Below, piece by piece: positions 17,242-25,799 of a stretch of DNA of 63,174 nt. Location: assembly GCF_013433315.1 (NCBI RefSeq), contig NZ_WXVV01000035.1:1-63174 (forward strand), given 5' to 3'. The first letter of the stretch is position 1. The number at the start of each line of letters is the position of its first letter. Source of the stretch: Pseudomonas crudilactis. GTDB taxonomy: Bacteria > Pseudomonadota > Gammaproteobacteria > Pseudomonadales > Pseudomonadaceae. Position numbers and translations under genes: made by a program. Below the pieces are notes generated by a model. It had not been told where the DNA came from and ran no database searches. It was given only the letters and a program-made list of their open reading frames with translations.

Positions 17242-18885
17242 TCACACCACCTGATTACGGCCCGCAGCTTTGGCTTGATAGAGCTGCTGATCGGCGCGTT
17301 TGATCAGCGCGTTGTGGCTGTTATCGGCCGGGTCCGCCAGGCCGATGCCGATGCTCACCGTCACATTTCCGATCGCAGGGAAATCGGCTTCGTCTATCGC
17401 CGCGCGAATCTTCTCGGCGACAACTTCCGGGGTGTCGGGTTGGGCTATTTCCGGCAACAGCACCGCGAATTCTTCGCCGCCATATCGGGCGACGAAATCA
17501 GTGGTACGCAGGCTGCTCTGAATCAACTGCGCCAACTGTTGCAGCACCTCATCGCCCACCGCGTGACCGTGGGTGTCATTGATGCGCTTGAAGTGATCGG
17601 CATCGATCAGCAGCAGCGAAAACGGGCGTCCGGTGCGGCGGAACAGCAGTGTGTACTCGGTGAGTTTCTCGTCGAATCGGCGACGGTTGTACACGCCGGT
17701 CAAGCCATCGTGAGTCGCCAGGCTCAGCAGTTCGGCATTGGCCTGCGTCAGCGCTGCGGTGCGTTGCGCGACGGTTGCCTCCAGCGAGGCATTGGCTTCT
17801 TGCAGTTCGCGCTCTTTGCCGAGCAGTGATTGCGTCATTGCATCGATGGACTGGCCGAGCTGGGCGATTTCCAGCACCGGGTGTTGCAGCTGGAATTGCG
17901 CACCGGGCTCGTTGTTCTGCACCTGCCGGGCGGAAAGTGCGAGCTGTTCGATCGGGCGGCTCAGGTACAGCGCCAGGTAATAGGCCACCAGCCCGAACAG
18001 CACCGCTGCGACCACACCCAGGATCAGCAATTTGTACATCAGCAGGCGCGCCGGTTGCAGCGCGGTTTCCAATGGCTGGCGCACGGCAATCGACCACGAC
18101 AGCGCCGTACTCGATGGCGTCGGTACGCTGACCATGCTGGTGAGAAAGCCGTTACCCGCCGTCCAGTTCTGCAATTTCGAGTCAGTCGCCGCCAGTTGCT
18201 GGCCCATCAGTGCTTCGGGATAGAGAATCTTGCCATCGTGATCGACGATCAACGCTTCGATATCCGGCATTGAGTTTTTATGCGCAAACGCCGCCGACTC
18301 AACAATGCGCGTCACCCAACTCCAATGTGCGTGGGCGCCCAGTACCCCAATCACCTGACCGTCGGCGTTATGGATCGGCGCGGCGAAATCGATGAAACGC
18401 AGCGGCTCATCGTTCGGCAGCCCCGGCAGCATTTTCGCCAGCAGCACCGCCTCATGGGGATCGCCGGTGTACTCCCCGCGCAACCCGGCCTGGAACCATG
18501 GCCGTTGTTGCACCGATTGGCCGACCAGCAAGCCGTTCACCGCCTGATGCACCTTGCCCTCGGCATCGGTGACGCCCATCCACGCATATTCGGCGCGGGC
18601 CTGGGTACGCAGTTGCATCGATTTCAGAATCGCCGGGTTATCCAGGTCGCCACGCTCCAGATGCGGTGCGCGGCTGAGCAGATACACCTCCAACTGGCGT
18701 TCGCGCAGTTGTTCACCCAGCAACGATGCGGCCGAGCGCGCGGTGTTGAGCAACGCATTGCCGCTGGCCTGCTTCATTTGTTCCGTGGCGATATGGCCGA
18801 CATAGAAGCCCACGCTGAGCAGCGTCAGCAGGGACAAACCGGCAAACCAAAGGGTGAGGTGGCTACGCAGACTGGCTTTGAGCAT
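17242..18885 (-). CDS. Membrane diguanylate cyclase (dCACHE-HAMP-GGDEF)
   Basis: A 547-residue c-di-GMP synthase. An N-terminal helix (LTLWFAGLSLLTLLSVGFYV), a periplasmic dCACHE sensor (about residues 45-280) and a second helix are followed by HAMP (about 315-370), a coiled-coil linker (EANASLEATVAQRTAALTQA) and a C-terminal GGDEF domain. The active site is GGEEF, preceded by RTTD at inhibitory-site spacing, so product inhibition is likely. A longer start at 18921 is possible. I prefer MLKASLRSHLT by family memory. The signal sensed is unknown. Confidence 0.92.
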   Translation of the reverse strand: MLKASLRSHLTLWFAGLSLLTLLSVGFYVGHIATEQMKQASGNALLNTARSAASLLGEQLRERQLEVYLLSRAPHLERGDLDNPAILKSMQLRTQARAEYAWMGVTDAEGKVHQAVNGLLVGQSVQQRPWFQAGLRGEYTGDPHEAVLLAKMLPGLPNDEPLRFIDFAAPIHNADGQVIGVLGAHAHWSWVTRIVESAAFAHKNSMPDIEALIVDHDGKILYPEALMGQQLAATDSKLQNWTAGNGFLTSMVSVPTPSSTALSWSIAVRQPLETALQPARLLMYKLLILGVVAAVLFGLVAYYLALYLSRPIEQLALSARQVQNNEPGAQFQLQHPVLEIAQLGQSIDAMTQSLLGKERELQEANASLEATVAQRTAALTQANAELLSLATHDGLTGVYNRRRFDEKLTEYTLLFRRTGRPFSLLLIDADHFKRINDTHGHAVGDEVLQQLAQLIQSSLRTTDFVARYGGEEFAVLLPEIAQPDTPEVVAEKIRAAIDEADFPAIGNVTVSIGIGLADPADNSHNALIKRADQQLYQAKAAGRNQVV

Positions 18886-18975
18886 GGGCAGGCGAGGTCT
18901 GTTTTGGAGTTGTGGCCGCATGGTATGCGCAATGAGCGGTGGGTGGCCAGTCGGGGAATGGATGGTTGCGGGCAG

Positions 18976-19007
18976 GAAAAAGCCCGGCTGATCAGGCCGG
19001 GCTTTTC
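18976..19007 (-). terminator. Rho-independent terminator
   Basis: The stem AAAAGCCCGGC/GCCGGGCTTTT closes a short loop downstream of the minus-strand repeat-protein gene. The T-run lies on the minus-strand side. Confidence 0.8.
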
Positions 19008-19032
19008 AGGGGATTGCAGTGAAGCCAGTGAC

Positions 19033-19356
19033 TTATGCGACGCGGCGTTCGAGCAGACGATCAGAACCACCTTCAGCAACACGGCGTTCGATCAGACGAT
19101 CAGAACCACCTTCAGCAACGCGGCGTTCGATCAGACGATCAGAACCACCTTCAGCAACACGGCGTTCGATCAGACGATCAGAACCACCTTCGGCAACGCG
19201 GCGTTCGATCAGACGATCAGAACCACCCTCAGCAACACGACTTTCAATCAACTTGTCCGAGCCGCCTTCAGCGACCTGGGTATGTGCCGGGGTGGCGGCA
19301 AAAGCGTTAATGGCGAAAACCGAAAAAGCGATGCTGAGAAGGGTTTGGCGTTTCAT
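19033..19356 (-). CDS. Secreted protein of 13-residue tandem repeats
   Basis: A 107-residue protein. A signal peptide (about residues 1-20, ending AFA) and a short linker are followed by six head-to-tail copies of the 13-residue unit VAEGGSDRLIERR and a terminal VA. The first unit has K and S replacements, the last has LL. Charged and glycine residues alternate, suggesting an extended or fibrous extracytoplasmic chain. Start MKRQTLLSIAF is preferred to 19371. It is followed by its own terminator. I recall similar Pseudomonas proteins, but no function I can defend. Confidence 0.75.
   Translation of the reverse strand: MKRQTLLSIAFSVFAINAFAATPAHTQVAEGGSDKLIESRVAEGGSDRLIERRVAEGGSDRLIERRVAEGGSDRLIERRVAEGGSDRLIERRVAEGGSDRLLERRVA
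19042..19275 (-). repeat. Six 39-bp in-frame tandem repeats
   Basis: Six adjacent 39-base units encode the 13-residue protein repeat. The inner copies are nearly identical at the DNA level, with third-position changes such as CAACG against CAACA. This suggests recent expansion or homogenisation. Confidence 0.9.
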
Positions 19357-19509
19357 GATCGTGTGCTCCAAGGGGTAGTTGTTTGTCTGGAGCCGATGTT
19401 ACGCCGTGGATTTTTTATGAGAACTTCATTGACGTGATGGTGAACATCGACCGCAATGATGGTTCAGCAATCCCTGGAGCTGCCGCAGGCTGCGATCCTT
19501 TGATCTTTC

Positions 19510-20073
19510 TCAGCGCGACTTCGCCGCCCGAACACACAGCTCACCGGTCGCCCGCGTCAAAGCCAACTCATGCAGCGCATCGTGGGTCAGGCCGCTGCGC
19601 GCCTTGGCCAGCCACGCCGGGCAATTCGCGTCATGGCGATAGGGCGCGAACTCGGCGTATTGCTGCAGCAGACGGGTTTGCAGTTCATCCAGACGCGGGC
19701 GGATCTGTTTACCGAGGTCGGGGCGCGGGGTGTCCGGCGCGGCACCGGCCGCCTGCCATTGTGCGAGCAACCCGTACTGCACCAATTTGTTCGCCTCCAT
19801 TTGCGCGGCAATCAGTTGCGCCACCTCTTCCGGGTCGAGCTGGCGCTCGGCGGCCAGCGTGCGGGCATTGGCGATGACCTGCGCCTCACGCGGGCTGTCC
19901 TGAATCGGCTTGCCGCTGTCCCATTTGGTCAGCGCGACGAGGTCGCCGATGTTCAGGCGTTCGTTCAGCGTTTCCAGCAACGGTTTCAAGGTTTCGGCGG
20001 GCGCGGCGGCGTGAGCAGTGGTGGCGAGCAGAGCGAGGAGGGTGCCGGTCAACAGATTGGCAAAGTGCGGCAT
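19510..20073 (-). CDS. Periplasmic chorismate mutase (AroQ gamma class)
   Basis: A 187-residue secreted enzyme converting chorismate to prephenate. A signal peptide ends at TTAHA (about residue 22). The all-helical AroQ core shows NERLNIGDLVALTKWDSGKPIQD, DPEEVAQLIAAQMEANKLVQYG and paired C-terminal cysteines (NCPAW and ELCVRAA), as in the exported gamma-class mutases of Pseudomonas and mycobacteria. The role of the periplasmic form is not settled. Start MPHFANLL is chosen because it opens the signal peptide. Confidence 0.9.
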   Translation of the reverse strand: MPHFANLLTGTLLALLATTAHAAAPAETLKPLLETLNERLNIGDLVALTKWDSGKPIQDSPREAQVIANARTLAAERQLDPEEVAQLIAAQMEANKLVQYGLLAQWQAAGAAPDTPRPDLGKQIRPRLDELQTRLLQQYAEFAPYRHDANCPAWLAKARSGLTHDALHELALTRATGELCVRAAKSR

Positions 20074-20258
20074 GAACAGAGCCTCAATGGGAAAAATGGG
20101 AGTGGGCAGTTGTTTACCACAGCTCTGAACCGACACCTACAGATCCGTGCCAATTACACAGGCGTAGGCACTGGCAATAAACACCGATTTGAAATGTTAA
20201 TTGCGCCCCGCGTGCAACTCGCCGAAGCTATCCTCCATCAGCCCTCCCGCCGTTCGAG

Positions 20259-21629
20259 ATGGACCTCTATCCAATGCAAGCCGCCGCCCAACGACCACTC
20301 TGGCAAACCTACCTGCTGTTCCTCGCGCCGATGGTGCTGTCCAATTTTCTGCAATCGATGTCGGGCACGGTCAATAGCATCTACATCGGTCAGATGCTCG
20401 GCACTCAGGCGCTGGCGGCGGTGTCGGGGATGTTTCCCGTGGTGTTCTTTTTTATCGCCCTGGTGATCGGACTTGGCGCCGGCGCCGGTGTGTTGATCGG
20501 TCAGGCGTGGGGCGCGCGTGAGCCGCACATGGTCAAGGCGATTGCCGGGGCGACGCTGTTGCTGGGCGTATTGATCGGTCTGGTGGCTGCGGTGTTGGGC
20601 AGCGTGTTCGCGCGGCAGGCGCTGACGGGGCTGGGGACGCCGGCGGATGTGCTCGACGATGCGGTGGCGTATGCCCATGTGATGATGTGGATCTTGCCGT
20701 CGCTGCTGGTGTTCGTGTTGTTCACGCAACTGTTGCGCGGGGTCAGCGATACGCTCTCGCCGTTGCTGGCGCTGGTGGTGTCGACCTGTGTCGGGCTGGC
20801 ACTGACGCCGGCGCTGATTCGCGGCTGGTTCGGCTTGCCACAAATGGGTATCCAGAGTGCGGCGTACGCGGGGCTGGCCGGTAACCTGGCGGCGATGGCG
20901 TGGCTGTCATGGCGGTTGATCAAAAAGGGTCATCCGTTGGCGCCGGATCGCGAGTTCTTTGCCGCGCTGCGTCTCGATGGGGCGATTCTCGGCAAGGTCC
21001 TGCGCATCGGTCTGCCGACCGGCGTGCAGATGATCGTGCTTTCGCTGTCGGAGCTGGTGATTCTGGCGCTGGTCAACCAGCACGGCTCGCAAGCGACGGC
21101 GGCGTATGGCGCGGTGACGCAGATCGTCAATTATGTGCAGTTTCCGGCGTTGTCGATTGCGATCACGGCGTCGATCCTCGGCGCGCAGGCCATTGGCGCC
21201 GGTCGGCTGGAACGGATGGGGCCGATTCTGCGCACCGGGCTATTGATCAACGTATGCCTGACCGGCGGTTTGATTGTGCTCGGCTATCTGCTGTCGCACT
21301 GGTTGCTGGGGCTGTTCCTGACCGAAGATTCGACCCGGGCAATGGCTGAACATCTGCTGCACATCATGTTGTGGAGCTTGTTGGTGTTCGGCTTCCAGGC
21401 GATCATCGGCGGGATCATGCGCGCCAGCGGCACGGTGTTGGTGCCAGTGGTGATTGCGATCATTTGCGTGGTCGGTGTGCAACTGCCGGCGGCGTACTGG
21501 CTGGATGGGCAATTTGGTTTGCAGGGTGTGTGGATGGCGTTTCCCGTGGCGTACCTGGGGATGCTGGTGTTGCAGACCCTTTACTACAAATTGGTCTGGC
21601 AGCATCAGAAGATCGAGCGGTTGGTGTAA
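20259..21629 (+). CDS. MATE-family efflux transporter
   Basis: A 456-residue, twelve-helix multidrug and toxin extrusion protein. The two MATE halves are visible: residues 10-230 begin FLAPMVLSNFLQSMSGTVNSIYIGQMLG, and the second half starts LRIGLPTGVQMIVLSLSELVILALVNQHG. Such pumps export cationic compounds using Na+ or H+ gradients. An alternative start is the ATG at 20274. The upstream ribosome binding site is weak in either case. Confidence 0.92.
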   Translation: MDLYPMQAAAQRPLWQTYLLFLAPMVLSNFLQSMSGTVNSIYIGQMLGTQALAAVSGMFPVVFFFIALVIGLGAGAGVLIGQAWGAREPHMVKAIAGATLLLGVLIGLVAAVLGSVFARQALTGLGTPADVLDDAVAYAHVMMWILPSLLVFVLFTQLLRGVSDTLSPLLALVVSTCVGLALTPALIRGWFGLPQMGIQSAAYAGLAGNLAAMAWLSWRLIKKGHPLAPDREFFAALRLDGAILGKVLRIGLPTGVQMIVLSLSELVILALVNQHGSQATAAYGAVTQIVNYVQFPALSIAITASILGAQAIGAGRLERMGPILRTGLLINVCLTGGLIVLGYLLSHWLLGLFLTEDSTRAMAEHLLHIMLWSLLVFGFQAIIGGIMRASGTVLVPVVIAIICVVGVQLPAAYWLDGQFGLQGVWMAFPVAYLGMLVLQTLYYKLVWQHQKIERLV

Positions 21630-21781
21630 ACGGTGAAGGCCATCGCTCTGCAATCGTGCGACCAGGTCGGCACCACAGGCCTTTCGCACCGCGAGCACTA
21701 GGGTTTGGAGAATCCTCTGGCATCGTCAATCAAAGCATCGTAGGTTAAGCAGCATAACTACAAGGATGATCGAGGGTGTAA

Positions 21782-22780
21782 GTGGGAGCTTTTCGACTGT
21801 TGTTGGCCGTTCTGGTCGCCGTGTCTCATATGGGTAAAAATCTCGCAGGGCTCAATCCCGGCGTGGTTGCCGTCATATCGTTCCTGATCATCAGCGGTTT
21901 CGTGATGACCTCGCTCATCGAACGCAACTACCGCAGCATCGAGAAAGTCGGCCTGTTTTATGTCGACAGAGCATTGCGCCTCTACCCACAGTTTCTGTTC
22001 TATTTCGTCGTGTCCTGCCTCGTGATCCATTTCCTGTTGCCCGGCACACCCCAGGCGGCTGAACTGACGGTGAAAACCATTGCTTCGAGCCTGCCCATCC
22101 TGCCTTTGGGCTTTTACATGTTTGGCATCGCCGGAACGCAAATCCTGCCACCTGCCTGGTCGCTGGGGCTGGAGATGTGTTTCTATCTGGTGATTCCGTT
22201 CCTGCTCATTTTCAACGCGCGCGGCGCTGCGTTCATTTTGTCGTTCGGTATTTTCCTGCTGGCTTGCCTTGGCTATATCGATACGGATATCTACGGTTAT
22301 CGATTGCTGCCGGGCGTGCTGTTCATGTTCCTGTGTGGCAGCTATCTGTACAAGTCCGAACGCAAAGGGGTGGCGATTGCAGTTGGCACGGCGATCGTGG
22401 CGGGACTGCTGTTTGTGGCGATCATCACAGGTTTGATCGAGCGCCAGCCGTTCAACGCCGAGGTTACGCTCGGCATCGCGCTGGGCATTCCTGCCGTGTT
22501 GCTACTGAGCCGGTTCAAGTTTCATCCGTTGGATGAGTTCCTCGGCAATATCAGTTACGGCATGTTCCTCAACCACTTTGTGGTGATGTACCTGTTGCGC
22601 GGTTTTTGGCCGGTAGCCTATGACGCCCATATCGTTGCTGCGGTGCTGGCGCTGGCGTTTGTGTTCAGTACTGTCTCGTATTACTGCGTCGAGCGACCGG
22701 CGCTTAAGTGGCGTCACCGCTTGCGGGCGCGTACAGGAAAGGGCGCTGTGCCATCGCGCAGCAGCGAACTGGCCGTTTGA
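21782..22780 (+). CDS. Membrane acyltransferase (OafA/YrhL, acyltransferase family 3)
   Basis: A 332-residue integral membrane protein with about ten helices. The family pattern is seen in FRLLLAVLVAVSHMG (usual histidine), VAVISFLIISGFVMTSL, RALRLYPQFLFYF and PPAWSLGLEMCFYLVIPFLL. These enzymes O-acylate polysaccharides, lipopolysaccharide or lipids. The start is GTG at 21782 with GAGGGTG upstream, and the protein is slightly short at its N-terminus compared with family members. GC is a little lower than in the neighbours. The substrate is unknown. Confidence 0.85.
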   Translation: MGAFRLLLAVLVAVSHMGKNLAGLNPGVVAVISFLIISGFVMTSLIERNYRSIEKVGLFYVDRALRLYPQFLFYFVVSCLVIHFLLPGTPQAAELTVKTIASSLPILPLGFYMFGIAGTQILPPAWSLGLEMCFYLVIPFLLIFNARGAAFILSFGIFLLACLGYIDTDIYGYRLLPGVLFMFLCGSYLYKSERKGVAIAVGTAIVAGLLFVAIITGLIERQPFNAEVTLGIALGIPAVLLLSRFKFHPLDEFLGNISYGMFLNHFVVMYLLRGFWPVAYDAHIVAAVLALAFVFSTVSYYCVERPALKWRHRLRARTGKGAVPSRSSELAV

Positions 22781-22859
22781 GCCGCGAGCTGGCATAACGG
22801 GCGGTTGTTTGCTTAAGTCAATCGAGGCCCTCGACGGCAAGCGATGCCCGGAGAATCCC

Positions 22860-23417
22860 ATGTCGATCCGATTGCTGTTGGCTGCCGTGTTGTGCCTGTG
22901 TGTCATGCCGACTGCGCAGGCTGTCGAATACACCCGTGTCAACACCACCGCGAGCCAGATCAGCTTTACCTACAACCAGATGGGCTCAAGGATGTATGGC
23001 ACTTTCAGCAGGTTCGAGGCGACGCTCGACTTCGACACCGACAATCTCGCCAACGCTCATACGACCTTGCACATCGACCTCACCAGCATCGATGCCGGCA
23101 GCGAAGACGCCAATTCCGAGCTGGTGAAGCCGGCCTGGTTCGACACTGCGAAGTTTCCTCTGGCGGTGTTCGAATCGAGTCATTTCACTCGGGTGGACGA
23201 GAGCCACTTCGTGATATCCGGCCAGCTCACGCTCAAAGGCATTACCCGCGAGGTTCAGGTCCCGGTGGAGTTGAAACCGGGCCAAACGATCGGCATTTTC
23301 GACGCAGAGCTGGTACTTCAGCGCGACGAGTTCGGTCTCGGCGCGGGGGAGTGGGCAGACACGGTGGTGTCCAAGGACATTGCCATCAAGTTCAGGGTCG
23401 TGGCGCCACAGCAGTGA
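22860..23417 (+). CDS. YceI-family periplasmic protein
   Basis: A 185-residue exported lipocalin-like protein. A signal peptide ends at AQA (about residue 20). The YceI fold shows ASQISFTYNQMGSRMYGTFS, FDTDNLANAHTTLHIDL and KDIAIKFRVVAP. Family members bind isoprenoid or amide lipids. The start at 22860 is the only one that makes a signal peptide. It lies 79 bases after the acyltransferase gene and may be read with it. Confidence 0.92.
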   Translation: MSIRLLLAAVLCLCVMPTAQAVEYTRVNTTASQISFTYNQMGSRMYGTFSRFEATLDFDTDNLANAHTTLHIDLTSIDAGSEDANSELVKPAWFDTAKFPLAVFESSHFTRVDESHFVISGQLTLKGITREVQVPVELKPGQTIGIFDAELVLQRDEFGLGAGEWADTVVSKDIAIKFRVVAPQQ

Positions 23418-23468
23418 TGTCGCCTCACAAGGTATGATGTCGCGGTTTTCCGCCGGAGTTCACCCGTC

Positions 23469-24155
23469 ATGCCCCGCCTCACCCACTACAAATCTCCATG
23501 CCCCGAAGGCATCAACAGCCAGATTCTACAGATGGTCGTCGACTACCTGACCGACATCAGTGCGGTCGGCCTCGGCCCGAGCAACCTGCTGTACAACGTG
23601 TATCAGTATGCCGTCGGCTATGAGGTGCACCTGTATCTGGAAGCGTTGAATGGCGAGAAGGGCACTGAGGTGGAGTTGCTGGTGGCCACCGACGAGGATG
23701 ATCCGGAGCAAGTGATCGGCTTTCTACTCTATCTGCCGGTGCAGGGTGATTGGGAAGCGTGCAGCGTCGCCTACATGGCCGTGCGCGAAGGGCATCGGCG
23801 TCAGGGTGTGGCGCGGGCGATGATCGGCGAAATGCTCGGGCGGTATCTCCACGCGGAACTGGCCTGCACGGTCGGCAAAGTCCCGTACTTCGAGGCACTG
23901 GGTTTTGAGGTCATTGGCCAGCGTGAAACCCAGGTGTTGATGAGCACCCGGCATTACCGCAGCAACGGCCTGCGCGGATTTATCGACACCACGCCGATTT
24001 ACCGGTCGCTGGAAGTGCAGCAGATCCACACCTATCTGCTGCAGAAAAACGGCAAGCGCGCGATGCTCGACGCTGAAAAACAACGCGATCGTCATCTTGA
24101 TCAGACCAGCCGTCATGTCGAGGAGTTTGTTCGCCAGCGACTGACTGTGCACTGA
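23469..24155 (+). CDS. GNAT-family N-acetyltransferase
   Basis: A 228-residue protein with a central GNAT domain (residues about 60-165). The acetyl-CoA loop is EGHRRQGVARAMIGEML and the domain closes with VPYFEALGFEVIGQRE. The extra N- and C-terminal parts (about 50 and 60 residues) have no recognised domain. It ends at a strong bidirectional terminator. The substrate is unknown. Confidence 0.85.
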   Translation: MPRLTHYKSPCPEGINSQILQMVVDYLTDISAVGLGPSNLLYNVYQYAVGYEVHLYLEALNGEKGTEVELLVATDEDDPEQVIGFLLYLPVQGDWEACSVAYMAVREGHRRQGVARAMIGEMLGRYLHAELACTVGKVPYFEALGFEVIGQRETQVLMSTRHYRSNGLRGFIDTTPIYRSLEVQQIHTYLLQKNGKRAMLDAEKQRDRHLDQTSRHVEEFVRQRLTVH

Positions 24156-24168
24156 TATCTCATCAGCG

Positions 24169-24207
24169 AAAAAGCCCTTGCTGTGGATCCCGCAGCAAGG
24201 GCTTTTT
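24169..24207. terminator. Bidirectional rho-independent terminator
   Basis: AAAGCCCTTGCTG and CAGCAAGGGCTTT pair around a nine-base loop, with A and T runs on the two sides. It lies between two convergent genes. Confidence 0.93.
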
Positions 24208-24219
24208 TCTGCCCGTCAT

Positions 24220-24660
24220 TCAGCCGAGTTTGACGTTCATGGTGATCCGCGCCGTGAACACGTGCTTGCCCTCGGTGTCGTGAATATCCACGGTGACGAT
24301 CTTGTCGCCTTCGCTCTGCCAATCAACGCCCTCACCACTGGCCACCGCCGTCACATCGGTTTTTGCCTTGGCCAGATACTCCACAGTCATGCCTTTGGGG
24401 ATCCAGCGTGCGCTGGCCGGGATCGACACGTCGGTCATCATCCCGGCGGCGAGTTCTGCCGCGTTGCACATGGCAATCGCATGCACCGTGCCGAGGTGGT
24501 TGGTGATCTCACGACGGAATGGCACTTGTACCGTTGCCGCGTTCGCGCGCAACTCGGTCACCAGTGGGTTGATGCTGCTGAAGTACGGCGCGACCTGGCA
24601 GGCCATCTGGCTGAACGCTTGCGGACCTGCGCTGTTGAACATGCTGAGAAACTGACTCAT
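24220..24660 (-). CDS. Hotdog-fold thioesterase-like protein (DUF4442)
   Basis: A 146-residue protein of the hotdog fold. The pattern HLGTVHAIAMCNAAELAAGMM around residues 60-80 is the usual helix of PaaI/DUF4442 proteins, which are thioesterase relatives. The start is MSQFLSMFNSAGPQAF at 24660. A longer frame reaches 24798 but crosses the operator palindrome. The promoter region is shared with the divergent TetR gene, so regulation by that repressor is likely. Substrate unknown. Confidence 0.85.
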   Translation of the reverse strand: MSQFLSMFNSAGPQAFSQMACQVAPYFSSINPLVTELRANAATVQVPFRREITNHLGTVHAIAMCNAAELAAGMMTDVSIPASARWIPKGMTVEYLAKAKTDVTAVASGEGVDWQSEGDKIVTVDIHDTEGKHVFTARITMNVKLG

Positions 24661-24695
24661 GGAAAGCCTCGCTGAAAGTGATTTTGCAGAATTAT

Positions 24696-24728
24696 GTTCC
24701 GTTACAGAATAATATTCTGTAACGGAAC
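24696..24728. promoter_or_regulatory. Perfect 33-bp palindrome, probable TetR operator
   Basis: The left arm GTTCCGTTACAGAATA and right arm TATTCTGTAACGGAAC are exact inverted copies around one central A. A third half-site, GTATTCTGT, follows at 24730-24738. It lies between the divergent hotdog and TetR genes. This symmetric layout is what a TetR dimer, or two dimers, would bind. Confidence 0.85.
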
Positions 24729-24823
24729 GGTATTCTGTCTGCAGGAAATCTGTCAACCTGTGCGTGTTTTTTCCATGGGCACGACGAGTGCCTTTCAATC
24801 CCGATTTTCAGGCAGTGAGCCGC

Positions 24824-25456
24824 ATGGACACCGCAGACTTACTTGAACGCAGCTACCCCGGCCGCCGTGCCGAACTCAAGCGCGATATCTTTCGCAAGGC
24901 GCTAGGCCTGTTCAACGAGCAGGGTATCGAAGCCACCACCATCGACATGATTCGCGCCGAGTGCGATACCAGCGTCGGGGCGATCTATCACCATTTCGGT
25001 AACAAGGAGGGCTTGGTCGCCGCGTTGTTTTTCACCGCGCTGGAGGATCAGGCGCGTCTGCGCGATGCCTATCTGGATGCAGCGAAAACCACCGAGGAAG
25101 GTGTGCAGGCGCTGGTGTTCAGCTACGTCGATTGGGTCGAACGTCAACCGCAGTGGGCGCGCTTCCAGTACCACGCGCGGTTTGCCGTGACCAAAGGGCC
25201 GTTCAAGGACGAACTGGCCGAGCGCAACAAGACCCGCAATCTGCGTCTGCGCGACTGGCTGGCCGAATCGGGGCGCGCTGGCGAACTCAAGGCCTTGCCC
25301 GCCGAACTGTTGCCGTCGTTGATCATCGGTCAGGCCGACAGTTACTGCCGCGCCTGGTTGGCGGGGCGGGTGAAGGGCAGTCCGGCGGACTATCGCGAGT
25401 TGCTGGCACAAGCGGCCTGGCGCTCGATCCGCGCCGACTCACTGGTGGACAGCTGA
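24824..25456 (+). CDS. TetR-family transcriptional repressor
   Basis: A 210-residue regulator starting MDTADLLERSYPG. The helix-turn-helix is at about residues 40-62 (TIDMIRAECDTSVGAIYHHFGNK). The C-terminal part is helical and ligand-binding (PSLIIGQADSYCRAWLAG). It is divergent from the hotdog protein with the 33-bp palindrome between them, so it probably represses both genes. The ligand could be an acyl-CoA or aromatic compound, but nothing in the sequence decides it. Confidence 0.9.
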   Translation: MDTADLLERSYPGRRAELKRDIFRKALGLFNEQGIEATTIDMIRAECDTSVGAIYHHFGNKEGLVAALFFTALEDQARLRDAYLDAAKTTEEGVQALVFSYVDWVERQPQWARFQYHARFAVTKGPFKDELAERNKTRNLRLRDWLAESGRAGELKALPAELLPSLIIGQADSYCRAWLAGRVKGSPADYRELLAQAAWRSIRADSLVDS

Positions 25457-25467
25457 TTTGCGCAGAC

Positions 25468-25491
25468 AAAAAAAGAGCCTCAAAGCTCTTT
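25468..25491. terminator. Hairpin after TetR gene
   Basis: AAAGAGC and GCTCTTT pair around a short loop after an A-run. It is a plausible weak terminator whose downstream T-run is only three bases. Confidence 0.5.
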
Positions 25492-25799
25492 GATGGGGAG
25501 GAAGTGGAGCCCGTGAGGCTCAAGATGCGCATGAAGCAAGGCACGGGCTTGATTGGGGTTCAGAGCACCCGCGCCTACGCAGCGCTCGAAGAGCAGAGCC
25601 ACTGCGTGATTCCATCCTAGGAGTGTGCAAGGGTGGCTCAAGTACCGCCAGTCGCACGGGCGGCGGCACGAACCTGGAAATATTGACGTAATCCTTTGTG
25701 GGAGCGAGCCTGCTCGCGAAGGCGGCGTGTCAGGCAATATTGAGTCGACTGACACTCTGTCTTCGCGAGCAAGCTCGCTCCCACAGGGAAATTCGGATG
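25492..25799. other. Intergenic stretch with a REPIN
   Basis: Apart from the REP doublet at 25696-25786 I see no coding or RNA feature here. Confidence 0.6.
25696..25786. repeat. REPIN (inverted REP pair)
   Basis: TGTGGGAGCGAGCCTGCTCG and its inverted copy flank a GCGTGTCAG...CTGACACTC loop region. Confidence 0.9.

Noticed and set aside
19042..19275. CRISPR-like array of 39-base units
   Set aside because: The units are directly adjacent with no unique spacers, and they are in frame with a signal-peptide protein.
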